Below are positions 1 through 8,189 of a DNA stretch of 41,386 nt, piece by piece. The notes beneath the pieces were generated by a model. That model was not told where the DNA came from. It was given only the letters and a program-made list of their open reading frames with translations, and did no database searches. Source of the stretch: Acidobacteriaceae bacterium. GTDB taxonomy: Bacteria; Acidobacteriota; Terriglobia; Terriglobales; Acidobacteriaceae. Each line of letters opens with the position of its first letter. Positions within the stretch are counted from its first letter, which is position 1. The stretch spans positions 1 to 41,386 of the forward strand of contig JASHOY010000250.1 of assembly GCA_030038435.1 (NCBI GenBank). The letters run 5' to 3'. Made by a program: the position numbers and the translations under genes.

Positions 1-431
1 ACAAAGCCGTGGTACATGTAATTGCTGGTATCAAAGAGTATGAAGACACTGGAGCCCACCGGACTTGCCAAGGGGAGGGCTGGCGGTCGATTTTGTTCCT
101 GCCTATTCGCATCCGGAGGAGCAGACGGCACGGTTTTACCCTGATTCGCAGAATGGGCGTCCACGTCGCTTACAAACTGGTTGCCTTCTTCAAACGAAGC
201 CAGCCGCTCCGGGATCTTATCCTCGGTAATCTTGAAGTCGCCGGGGCGAAGGCCGGTGATGTAATCCCCTTTTTTGTCGGTCACGGCTACGTTGAGCTGT
301 ACAAGATCGACATTCAGGTGCAGGCGTGCCATGTTGTCCTGAGCCTCAGGGGTCGGGCCGGCGCCGGGCAGGAAAAGCAGTCCCGAGCACAAGCCAATGC
401 CAATGAAAACCTGTTGAGCAGTGATCCTCAC
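1..431 (-). CDS. VWFA-related exported protein, N-terminal part (cut by window edge)
   Basis: Partial gene reading leftwards from a GTG (429-431) with a purine-rich GGGGAGAGGGG stretch just upstream; it runs off the window without a stop (143 codons visible). The first ~30 residues are a signal peptide with a hydrophobic core (FIGIGLCSGLLFLPGAG). Then comes a beta-rich stretch, VDLVQLNVAVTDKKGDYITG, followed by LRPGDFKITEDKIPERLASF. This is the pattern of the acidobacterial VWFA-related family, where a short Ig-like segment precedes the von Willebrand A domain. The A domain begins at VFILFDTSN just before the edge; its MIDAS cannot be judged because it is truncated. It lies downstream of, and in the same direction as, the large exported protein at 558-3683 (126-base gap), so the two may be co-transcribed. 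Family assignment is from recalled motif patterns; function is unknown. Confidence 0.75.
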   Translation of the reverse strand, partial: MRITAQQVFIGIGLCSGLLFLPGAGPTPEAQDNMARLHLNVDLVQLNVAVTDKKGDYITGLRPGDFKITEDKIPERLASFEEGNQFVSDVDAHSANQGKTVPSAPPDANRQEQNRPPALPLASPVGSSVFILFDTSNYMYHGF

Positions 432-557
432 GATGCTTACCCCTCTCCCCTTCGAGTTCCGCGCTTGGTTCCGCTTTCCGTCTCAGTGTGCTCTAGTTTT
501 GTTTCGCTATCGGCCCTATTTGCGCTTCGCATTGCACCACCGCTCCCTAAAAAACCG

Positions 558-3500
558 CTATCGCTCGGCAATCATCTGGGCCCCGCCGATGTCGATTTTC
601 CCGTCCTGAAATTGCTGCCCGGTCTGATGCATGGCCCGCAACAACGCCGGCCAGTCATCAATGCTGGTGCCAAATATGTTGGCGACCATGCGACGCGTCA
701 ACGCCGGCACCAGCAGGTTGAGCATTGCCGGCGGATAGCCCTTCTCGTCGGCGAGGCGCGCCCAATAGAGATTGGTTGATTCCCACGACTCGCCGAACAG
801 CCGATTGGCATAGCCGCCGGAGATGGGGAACATGCCGGTGAAAAGGAGGGTTGGCTCATTGCTTTGCGCAATCTCCGGATGCGGCACACCGAAGTCTTTT
901 ATCAGCTGTTCCACATTGGTAGCGGACGGATCCTGTTTGATCAAGGCCTCAAGCGCCTGGCTGGCCTGTCCATATCCGCCGGCTTCAGCGGGATATTTCC
1001 TGCTGAATTCGGCGGCCAGATAGAATGTCTCGACGGGAAGCGCCTGGGGCAGAAAGTCGCTGATGCTCTGCTCGCTATGCAGGGCAAATTCCACACGATC
1101 CAGCCGCCGCGTGGTCATGCAGCCGGCAAGGATTCCCTCGACCTGCTGCCGCAGTTGCGCATTGGTAGCCGCGGCTTTCAACAGCTCTTCGCCGCTGCGC
1201 TGGTACAGATCCACGGCGTGCAATTGGTCACGACTCACATTCCACCAGCGCGGCACCACGGCGTCGGTCAAAAGCACGGGCACGGTTTCCTTCCAGATCA
1301 ACGCCTGCACGTGCGAAGGAGCAATGAAATCTTCTTCCATGTAAGCCAGCGCATACGGCAGATCGGTAAGCGAGCCCATGAGGAATGCACCGCCGCCTGC
1401 GGTTACGCCGACGCCCACCGGCACCGGGGCGTCCCAAATGTCTTTCACACCCTGCACCGATGCCGCGGAAAAATCGTGAGCGCGCACAAAGAGCGGATTA
1501 TTGCGCAGCACCTGCGCGCCGGGCGGCTCATAGTAGGCATAGACCAAGCCCACCAGGGTGTCGCGCAGAAATGGCGCCAGGCGGCCGCGCGCTTCTTCAA
1601 GCTGCGCCCCCGACGCCGGAGTGCGGATCACCTTGGTCAGATCGGTCCTTACCTGAAGCTCCGCGTGCCGGCTGCTGTAAACTACCGGCGACCATGACGT
1701 TCTTTCGCTGCCCGTGAAGATGGGCCGCGGCAGCTCGAATTCGCGCAGATCGCCGGCCATTTGCAGCAGGGAATCGCTCACATGCTGGCCGTGGGCCAGG
1801 TCGTTGAGACCGTCAAAGAGCCCGAAGAGCGTATCCAGGGAAACCAGGCGCTGATCGTCAAGCACGCCGGCCATGCGGTCTACCATCTCATCGTGAATGC
1901 GCCGGCCCACGTCGCTTTTCTGCGCGGGACCAGCCAGCAGGTCGATGACTTCGTCTTCGGAGAGATCGGGGCTGCCTCCTGCGGCAGCTACGGTCGAACC
2001 CAGGGATTCCCGCGCGGCATCGAAGAGCTCGACATTGGTAGAAGCTTTGTTGAACGGTTCAACGGCGCCCTGCCATGACGCATTTAATCTGCTCGCGGGA
2101 ATCTGGCCCTGACGGACGAGAATTTCCCAGAGCTTGATGTCGGCCTGAAACGCTCCAAGCACGTTGGCCCGCAGTGTCGAGTTGGGCACCTCGTTCACGT
2201 GATCTGCGGTCTCGACAAAGCTGGTGATCGCGGCGTCGTTCAGGTCGGGAAACTCGCTGAACATCTCATACCAGTCCTTGTACGCGTCGTAGTGCGTGGC
2301 GATGAGGTGGATGGCCGGATCGGACAATTGCTGTCCCGGCGCCCGCCCGCGCTGGATGGCGCTGAGGGTGAAATAAAGTTGCAGGGGCCCGTCGTCGGTT
2401 TCGACGTTGGAAGCGGCCACCAGTCTCTCGAGCAATATCTCCGGATTATTCCAGTCCCCGTCGTGCCGGCCGATTTCGTGCAGGACCTTCGAATCCTCAT
2501 TGCGGTCGAAAGATTCCTTCCAGTCATCCCCGTCGCCGGGAATCAGAGGCGCACCGCCGGCCGTCCATTGCAAGCGTGTAAAGAGCAGCACCAAGTCGGC
2601 GTTGCGGGGAAAGACGCCGTCGGCGGCCCCGAATCTGGTGCCCGCGGAGCGCCAGGCAACATACATGTGGCGCAGGCGCGAGGCCTGCGTCAAATGCGCC
2701 TGCTGATCGGGATCTACCCGCGACAGGGCATCGAAATACGCCGCCAGCCAGCCGCGGTCGCGGTTGAAGAGACGATCGACGAAAGCGCCCGGCGAGCGCG
2801 GGCTGGCGCCGACCAGATCTCTCCACGCCGCCTCCGCCCCGGGCCCTCCCGGAACCGTGACCGCTCCGGAATGGATGCAGATCTGGCTTCCGTAAAAGTC
2901 GAACACATCGGCAACCGGCAGCAGCTTTCCCAGTCCCGGAGCGATGACCAGCCGATTCGCGGTTTGCGGATCAACCCGCGCCAGCGCCGAATAGAGCCTG
3001 TCCACTTCGGGGTCGTTGAGAAGGACGTCAAGCATGTCGCCGCCAGCGCGGCGGCCGCGCATGCTGATCGAGGCCCAGAGGCGGGAACTGGCCAGCACCG
3101 GCACCTGCGTGGAGGGGAAGGCGTAACTGAAGGTAGTGCCGTTCTGCAGGTCTTGCTCAAGCTGCGTCAGCGGGAATCCAGAATCGACAGTGAGGAAGGC
3201 GCGGCCCGCGTCTGCAGTGGTCAGGTAAGAATCTTTCTGCCCGCAGGGCTTCTCGAACTGGTAGCCAAGAACGTGAACCAACTGGGAAGCCTGGGCGCAG
3301 TTGGCGACACGCAAGGCGCCGTCGGGACCGGTCATGCGGCGCAATTCGCGCGCCATGTGGACGTAGCGCACGATGAGGCGCAGGAATTCTGTTTCACGCC
3401 CCTCTTCATAGCCCCATACCGAGACATTGCGCGCCAGCAGGGGCAAGACATCGGGAGGACCTATCTCCTGGCTGATGCCCGCCATGCGCAGAAATGACCG

Positions 3501-3683
3501 CAAGGGTCCTGGAATGGTCGCCGTCTCCTGCCCCATGGGCTGGTTCAGTTCGCTGCCCAAGTTGGCGGCACGCGATTGCGCACTGGAGTTTGCCTGGGCC
3601 CATGCTGCAGGACCGGAGAGCCCAATGGCAGGAAATATCGCTAAGGCGACGGCAAAAGCAGGAGAACGAAAACAGAGGCGCAT
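558..3683 (-). CDS. large exported protein of unknown function
   Basis: 1041-residue protein. I place the start at the ATG at 3683 because a GAAAGGGG ribosome-binding site lies about 8 bases upstream; the reading frame opens six codons earlier at a TTG that overlaps this site. Residues 1-30 form a signal peptide (MRLCFRSPAFAVALAIFPAIGLS, cleavage near AWAQA), so the product is exported. The remainder is soluble, alpha-rich and without recognisable catalytic motifs or membrane segments. I do not recognise a named domain. Its downstream neighbour on the same strand is the VWFA-related exported protein, which suggests a joint envelope function, but that is only context. A long open frame on the opposite strand (2199-3497) is a GC-rich shadow. 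Confidence 0.8.
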   Translation of the reverse strand: MRLCFRSPAFAVALAIFPAIGLSGPAAWAQANSSAQSRAANLGSELNQPMGQETATIPGPLRSFLRMAGISQEIGPPDVLPLLARNVSVWGYEEGRETEFLRLIVRYVHMARELRRMTGPDGALRVANCAQASQLVHVLGYQFEKPCGQKDSYLTTADAGRAFLTVDSGFPLTQLEQDLQNGTTFSYAFPSTQVPVLASSRLWASISMRGRRAGGDMLDVLLNDPEVDRLYSALARVDPQTANRLVIAPGLGKLLPVADVFDFYGSQICIHSGAVTVPGGPGAEAAWRDLVGASPRSPGAFVDRLFNRDRGWLAAYFDALSRVDPDQQAHLTQASRLRHMYVAWRSAGTRFGAADGVFPRNADLVLLFTRLQWTAGGAPLIPGDGDDWKESFDRNEDSKVLHEIGRHDGDWNNPEILLERLVAASNVETDDGPLQLYFTLSAIQRGRAPGQQLSDPAIHLIATHYDAYKDWYEMFSEFPDLNDAAITSFVETADHVNEVPNSTLRANVLGAFQADIKLWEILVRQGQIPASRLNASWQGAVEPFNKASTNVELFDAARESLGSTVAAAGGSPDLSEDEVIDLLAGPAQKSDVGRRIHDEMVDRMAGVLDDQRLVSLDTLFGLFDGLNDLAHGQHVSDSLLQMAGDLREFELPRPIFTGSERTSWSPVVYSSRHAELQVRTDLTKVIRTPASGAQLEEARGRLAPFLRDTLVGLVYAYYEPPGAQVLRNNPLFVRAHDFSAASVQGVKDIWDAPVPVGVGVTAGGGAFLMGSLTDLPYALAYMEEDFIAPSHVQALIWKETVPVLLTDAVVPRWWNVSRDQLHAVDLYQRSGEELLKAAATNAQLRQQVEGILAGCMTTRRLDRVEFALHSEQSISDFLPQALPVETFYLAAEFSRKYPAEAGGYGQASQALEALIKQDPSATNVEQLIKDFGVPHPEIAQSNEPTLLFTGMFPISGGYANRLFGESWESTNLYWARLADEKGYPPAMLNLLVPALTRRMVANIFGTSIDDWPALLRAMHQTGQQFQDGKIDIGGAQMIAER

Positions 3684-4104
3684 TGCGGTAGCCCCTTTCA
3701 ATCGTCATTTGGCCCGGATGTAAGGAGAGAAAAGCCTTGCATACGAAACCGCCTTTGGGCAGTCCCTGGATACAGCCATGTGGATTCTTCGAACGCCTGA
3801 GCTGCGCCCGAATCCAACCCGCGCTAGAAATATGAAAGATAAAAGATAACTGCCTGGATACGGTCTCTTCAGGTGCTTGTGATGTTCCTTCCCAAACAGG
3901 TGTTGCTTGCTCGCGCACCTCAAGACGTATCGCTTTCGGGCTCAGTCGAGCGACACGTTGACCGGATCGTTTTGCGGAAAACCAGGTACCCAAACGCGCC
4001 GGGGCTTCATTCTCGCAAATCCCCAACCTTCCCGCAAGCGTTTTCTCGAATCTTTCGCCGGCCCTTTCGCAAGCGGCCGTAGAACTCTGTTTCCGGATTC
4101 GCGA
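3684..4104. other. intergenic region, no gene seen
   Basis: About 420 bases between the large exported protein and the Y-family polymerase, both on the minus strand. It should contain the promoter of the former. Overlapping open frames exist on both strands, but none has a ribosome-binding site or a protein-like sequence. An AT-rich patch (about 3825-3850) is the most promoter-like part. No clear terminator for the polymerase gene is seen. Confidence 0.5.
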
Positions 4105-5508
4105 TCAGAACACATCGGGAACGCTATGGAAGGCGATACGCGTGGGGGCGGCCTTGAAGGCCGTCAGCATGGCGGCGGGCGCCAGCGTGCTCAACCCGTA
4201 TTTCTGATTCAGGGCATCCATGGTCTCGATCAGGCGGGCACGGCTTTGCTCATCTTCCAGAGCGTCAAAAAGATTGAGGGTATGCAGGCGGGAGGGGACC
4301 AAGTCGCCGAGCACGACGCCGATAAAGTAGGGGTGGCCGAACTCCGCGCCTTGCGGCCGCGACTCCCACAGCCGGCGCAAGGCCGCAATCAAAGTGGAAT
4401 TGTCCTGGCATTCGCTGAGCTTGATGGCGTCGTGCCAGCCCCGCGCGGGCACCCCGAAGCGGCTAACCGGGTCGCCGGCGCGAGGAACGGCAAACCCGAC
4501 AGCCAGCCCGATGCTGCTCGCCCAAAGGTCTGCCGCACGCAGGCGCATTGCCGCCTTGTGCAACAGCTTATGCGCTACCGCCCAGGCCCTTTCTTCGCTG
4601 CGCATTTCCGGGGCCAGCACATGCTGGTGGCTGATGGATTTCAGGTGCTCGTTCTCAGACATCTCGAAGTCCTCGCCGCGCAGCCAGTGCCACAGCCGTT
4701 CCCCCCAAACCGAACCCCACACCTCGCCGGCCTGCTGACAATCGAGCTTTAACAAATCATTCATGCTGGCAAGGCCCTTCTCTCTGAGCCGCTTTTCGGT
4801 GCGTGCTCCGATTCCCGGCAGGTCGCGCAATTCGAGCCATTGCAACGCCTCCGGCAGCACATCCAGGGGCAGCGCCACCAGCCCATCCGGTTTTTCCATA
4901 TCGCTTGCCACCTTGGCCAGGTAGCGGTTGGTAGCCAGGCCCACAGAGCTGCGCAGCATGCTTCCCGCCTGCTCGCGAATGCGCGCCTTCACCTTGCGCC
5001 CCAGCTCCAGCGCCGCCAGCAATGGACGCTCGCGGCCGATCAGCCGGCAAGCCATCTCGTCAATGGAAAGCACCGCCGTCACCGGCACACAGCTTTCCAC
5101 GGCTTCGATTACGCGGTGGTGGTATTGGGTGTAGAGCTCGTGGCGGCCCTCGACGAACACAATGTCAGGACACATGCGCCTGGCGTCTGCGACCACGGTC
5201 CCGGTTCTCACGCCAAAGGCTTTGGCTTCGTAACTGGCGGCGATGCAGACGGTGGTGTCGGCCATCATGGGCACCACGCCCACCGGCCGGCCGCGCAATT
5301 CGGGACGCACTTCTTGCTCGACGGAGGCAAAATAGGAGTTCAGGTCGACGAAAAGCCAGTTCAGAAGCGGACCCTGCTCCGGTTCAGGATCTGCACTGGT
5401 CGACGTCGGTCCCTGGCGGTGAGCCGGGTCACCGTCGGATAGCCGCAACTCCTCTGGCCAGTCCTCGGGAATTGCGAAACTCGCGGTTTTATGGCGGGTA
5501 TCCGTCAT
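4105..5508 (-). CDS. Y-family DNA polymerase (DinB/UmuC superfamily)
   Basis: 467-residue translesion DNA polymerase. The catalytic carboxylates are intact: D55 in VDLNSYFASVE (motif I) and D150-E151 in VLSIDEMACRL (the SIDE motif). This argues against a catalytically dead ImuB. The fingers region (RGRPVGVVP, CIAASYEAKAFGVRTG) and the helix-hairpin-helix thumb (LRDLPGIGARTEKRL, ~228-242) are typical, followed by a little-finger domain to the C-terminus. The first ~45 residues before the polymerase fold are a charged, proline-rich extension. No strong Shine-Dalgarno sequence precedes the ATG. A TACATT lies 4 bases upstream and an inverted repeat (5512-5534) abuts the start, suggesting tight promoter control, plausibly damage-inducible. 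No imuA or dnaE2 lies next to it. Distinguishing DNA polymerase IV from other Y-family members would need a tree. Confidence 0.9.
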   Translation of the reverse strand: MTDTRHKTASFAIPEDWPEELRLSDGDPAHRQGPTSTSADPEPEQGPLLNWLFVDLNSYFASVEQEVRPELRGRPVGVVPMMADTTVCIAASYEAKAFGVRTGTVVADARRMCPDIVFVEGRHELYTQYHHRVIEAVESCVPVTAVLSIDEMACRLIGRERPLLAALELGRKVKARIREQAGSMLRSSVGLATNRYLAKVASDMEKPDGLVALPLDVLPEALQWLELRDLPGIGARTEKRLREKGLASMNDLLKLDCQQAGEVWGSVWGERLWHWLRGEDFEMSENEHLKSISHQHVLAPEMRSEERAWAVAHKLLHKAAMRLRAADLWASSIGLAVGFAVPRAGDPVSRFGVPARGWHDAIKLSECQDNSTLIAALRRLWESRPQGAEFGHPYFIGVVLGDLVPSRLHTLNLFDALEDEQSRARLIETMDALNQKYGLSTLAPAAMLTAFKAAPTRIAFHSVPDVF

Positions 5509-5511
5509 TTT

Positions 5512-5534
5512 GAATGTATTTTCGCCTTATATTC
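5512..5534. promoter_or_regulatory. inverted repeat abutting the polymerase start
   Basis: GAATnTA - 9 bases - TAnATTC, arms matching exactly except for one position each. It lies 3 bases upstream of the polymerase ATG and in the 92-base divergent gap to the small gene at 5601. An operator role is inferred from position only; it does not match the E. coli or Bacillus LexA box. Confidence 0.3.
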
Positions 5535-5600
5535 TCTTTTAAGCAAGACCAAATACAATTTTGAAAGCCTGCAAACCAAGGAGATGAACAATACGTCATA

Positions 5601-5819
5601 ATGATAGGCATCGGGAAGTATCCTTGGAGGCTCGACCCCGGAGTTCGGTCCGGTCAGAGTGCGGCTATGCATAGTGTCACTAGTTGGTTCTCGACGGGTG
5701 CGACGATTATCGCGTTAGTGATTACCGCGGCGGTGGCTATTTTTCTCGTGTGCTGCCTGGAATGCACGAAATGCCCCAAAAAAGAGAAAGACGAAATCTT
5801 CACACGCCACGAACTCTAA
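5601..5819 (+). CDS. small cysteine-rich single-pass membrane protein
   Basis: 72-codon frame. The informative part starts at an internal ATG (5667): MHSVTSWFSTG, then one strong transmembrane helix (ATIIALVITAAVAIFLV), then a CCLECTKCPKKEKDE tail with four cysteines (C-C-x2-C-x2-C) and a charged end. By the positive-inside rule the lysine-rich tail should face the cytoplasm. AAGGAG lies at 5579-5583, rather far (17 bases) from the 5601 ATG; no good site precedes 5667, so the start is uncertain. It is divergent from the polymerase gene and convergent with the DPP-IV gene. The cysteine cluster could bind metal or be lipidated. No family is recognised. Confidence 0.45.
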   Translation: MIGIGKYPWRLDPGVRSGQSAAMHSVTSWFSTGATIIALVITAAVAIFLVCCLECTKCPKKEKDEIFTRHEL

Positions 5820-5835
5820 TGACGATGCGGTCGTC

Positions 5836-8055
5836 CTAATTCCCGCCGGAGGCAGGTACCGGCATAAGGTACCGTTCAAAATAGGCGAGGATGCTTTTGT
5901 ATAGCTCCGTCCTCACCACCGGCCCGGTCAGGGAGTGCGTTTTGCGGGGGAAGATCTGCAGGTCATACGGAATGCCAGCCTGAACCAGAGCGTTTATGAA
6001 TTGCACGGTGTTCTGGAAATGCACGTTATCGTCGCCGGTTCCATGGATCAGCAGCAGATGGCCTTTAAGGCGGGCAGCCGAATTGATCACTGAAAAATCC
6101 TGGTAGCCTTGGGGATCTTGATCCGGGGTCCCCAGATACCGCTCCGTATAGATCGAGTCGTAATCGCGCCAGTCAGTGACCGGGGCCACTGCCACCCCCG
6201 CGGTGAAGCGATCAGAATGGGTCATGGCATAAAGCGTGAAGGTCCCACCCCAGCTCCATCCCCACCAGCCCAGGCGCTTGGCGTCGAGTTCCGGATGTTG
6301 CGTAAGGGCAGCGTCAATCACCGCGAGCTGATCGCCGAATTGCACGGGGCCAAAGTTGCGATAGGCGGCCTGGGCGAAAGCGCGGCCGCGGCCGCTCATA
6401 CCGCGGTTGTCAGCATGAAGCACCGCAAACCCGCGCTGGGCGAGCAGTTCATCAAAGAGCAGGTCGTCAGACCAACGGTCCTGGACTCCCTGCTCCCCGG
6501 GTCCGCCATATGGATTTACGATCAGCGGCACACTTCCGTCGGGGCGGGTTCCTTCGGGCAATAGAAGGGTCGCATAGAGCGTCGTGCCATCCTGCGCTTT
6601 AACCTTCAGCGATTCCGGCGGGTGCAGATGGAAGTCCTGGAGCGCCCTTGTCTGCCAGAAGACCCGGCACGCAGCGTCGACGTGGCAGATGCTGAAAGTG
6701 GGGGGATCCATGCGCGTCGACTGTTTGTCAACATAGGCGCCGCCTGAAAACGTTCCCTCATGAAATCCCGCACCGGTGCTGAGTCGCCGCTGCCTGCCGT
6801 TGAAACTGACTTGCCACAACTGCTGCTCCAGCGGGCTGCCCTCGTTGGCGGCGTAATCGGCGAAACCGCCATCAAAATTGACGTTATAGACGTCGCCTAC
6901 GTCAAATTCGCCTTTGGTAAGCTGCCGTTCCAGTTTGGCCGGGCCGGAGAGCGGATGCTTCTGGTCGTAACTGTAGAGGTAGAGCTGGTTGTACCCGCTG
7001 GTCCAATCGGTCAGCACAATGTGCCCGCCGCCGACAGAAACGTCGTAGTTATCGTCGAGAAACTTGTCATCGTCGATCTTCAACTTCTCTTGCACTTCGC
7101 CGCTGCCGGGCTCAACAAAATACAAGCTGCGATGCTTCTGGTCGCGGCTCAGGATCTCCACCCACAGGGTTTTCTCATCCACCCAGCCAAACCGAGGAAT
7201 GTAATCCTGACCGTCAGTGAAAGGCACTCTGACCCATGTCACTCTGCCGCCCTTTGTGCTCACCACACCCAGGCGCACCTCGGGGTTCTGGTCGCCGGGC
7301 TGAGGATAAGGCTGCATGGAAACCGTGGCGTGCACAGGAATGAAGTCCTCGAGCGGATAGAGCGGCACCTGGCCTTCATCCATTTGCAGGAAAGCCAGGT
7401 TCCTGGAATCCGGCGACCAGAAGTAGTTGCTTCTGACGTCAAGCTCTTCTTCGTAGACCCAGTCCACCTCGCCGTTCCAGAGATAGGGTTTTGTCGAGGG
7501 GGCCACCACGACCATCGGTGTCCCCGGATCGCGCAGTCTTACCAGGGTGAGACTATGGTCGCGGATGTAGGAAATCATGGTTCCATCGGGGGAGAACTTG
7601 GGATCGTCGCCGGCATTGGAGTTGGTGAACGCAACCTGCAGGCCGATTCCGTTGGCGAGGTTGTAGATCCACAACTGGCCTTCGCTGTCGAACATCAGGT
7701 GCTGGTTGTCTGGGGCCCAGAAATAGTCGGCCATGTGATAGCGCGCGCGATGGTCCAGCTCCTGCTCGGTGCCCCCCTCGCGGATCAGGGGGGCGAGCTT
7801 CTGGCGGCTGATCAGCACATGGGTTCTGCCCGAGTCCGCATCGACCTCAATCATCTCTCCGCCTTCATCGATGTAGGTGAGATGCTTGCCGTCCGGTGAC
7901 CAGGTAAGCTGCTTGGGGAGGGTGCCGATCAACGGCCCGTTGGCGTAGATCTGCTCCACGGTAAGCGGCTTTTGCTGAAGTGCGGGTTTTGCTGCAGCGG
8001 CGGCAAGAGGAAAGAGAAGGACCAAAGCAAGCAAGGGGGCGGCTGCGCGAGTCAA
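5836..8055 (-). CDS. S9 family exopeptidase, dipeptidyl-peptidase IV type
   Basis: 739-residue exported serine peptidase that removes N-terminal dipeptides, usually after proline. The start is a TTG at 8053-8055, chosen because GGGAGGAA lies about 6 bases upstream. Residues 1-22 are a signal peptide (APLLALVLLFPLAAAAA). The N-terminal beta-propeller (WSPDG repeats, ~50-480) carries DWVYEEE (E202-E203 region), the double-glutamate motif that holds the free substrate amine in DPP-IV. The C-terminal alpha/beta-hydrolase has the full triad: S601 in GWSWGG, D675 in GTGDDNVHFQ and H707 in RKTHS. The length is normal for the family. It stands alone, convergent with the small gene at 5601. It probably acts in the periplasm on proline-rich peptides. 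Confidence 0.93.
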   Translation of the reverse strand: MTRAAAPLLALVLLFPLAAAAAKPALQQKPLTVEQIYANGPLIGTLPKQLTWSPDGKHLTYIDEGGEMIEVDADSGRTHVLISRQKLAPLIREGGTEQELDHRARYHMADYFWAPDNQHLMFDSEGQLWIYNLANGIGLQVAFTNSNAGDDPKFSPDGTMISYIRDHSLTLVRLRDPGTPMVVVAPSTKPYLWNGEVDWVYEEELDVRSNYFWSPDSRNLAFLQMDEGQVPLYPLEDFIPVHATVSMQPYPQPGDQNPEVRLGVVSTKGGRVTWVRVPFTDGQDYIPRFGWVDEKTLWVEILSRDQKHRSLYFVEPGSGEVQEKLKIDDDKFLDDNYDVSVGGGHIVLTDWTSGYNQLYLYSYDQKHPLSGPAKLERQLTKGEFDVGDVYNVNFDGGFADYAANEGSPLEQQLWQVSFNGRQRRLSTGAGFHEGTFSGGAYVDKQSTRMDPPTFSICHVDAACRVFWQTRALQDFHLHPPESLKVKAQDGTTLYATLLLPEGTRPDGSVPLIVNPYGGPGEQGVQDRWSDDLLFDELLAQRGFAVLHADNRGMSGRGRAFAQAAYRNFGPVQFGDQLAVIDAALTQHPELDAKRLGWWGWSWGGTFTLYAMTHSDRFTAGVAVAPVTDWRDYDSIYTERYLGTPDQDPQGYQDFSVINSAARLKGHLLLIHGTGDDNVHFQNTVQFINALVQAGIPYDLQIFPRKTHSLTGPVVRTELYKSILAYFERYLMPVPASGGN

Positions 8056-8189
8056 CGATATTCCTCCCGGAGCTTCATCCTGGAGTCGAGGCCTCCAATG
8101 ACCTGGCGTCTTCGCCGCAAAGCATGGAAGCTTCCCTCAAAGTGTAAATTACGCGAGGCTTGGAGTTGCGCACCGAAGTCGGGAAGTGT

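Noticed and set aside
2199..3497. 432-codon plus-strand open frame
   Set aside because: It lies opposite the large exported protein. Its sequence is arginine/glycine/valine-rich without domain patterns, as expected for a GC-rich antisense shadow.
5584..5601. Five-codon leader ORF overlapping the small membrane protein start (TAATG)
   Set aside because: The AAGGAG site practically touches its ATG; too little to claim a leader peptide.
6760..7899. 379-codon plus-strand open frame
   Set aside because: Antisense to the DPP-IV gene, whose catalytic motifs are unambiguous.
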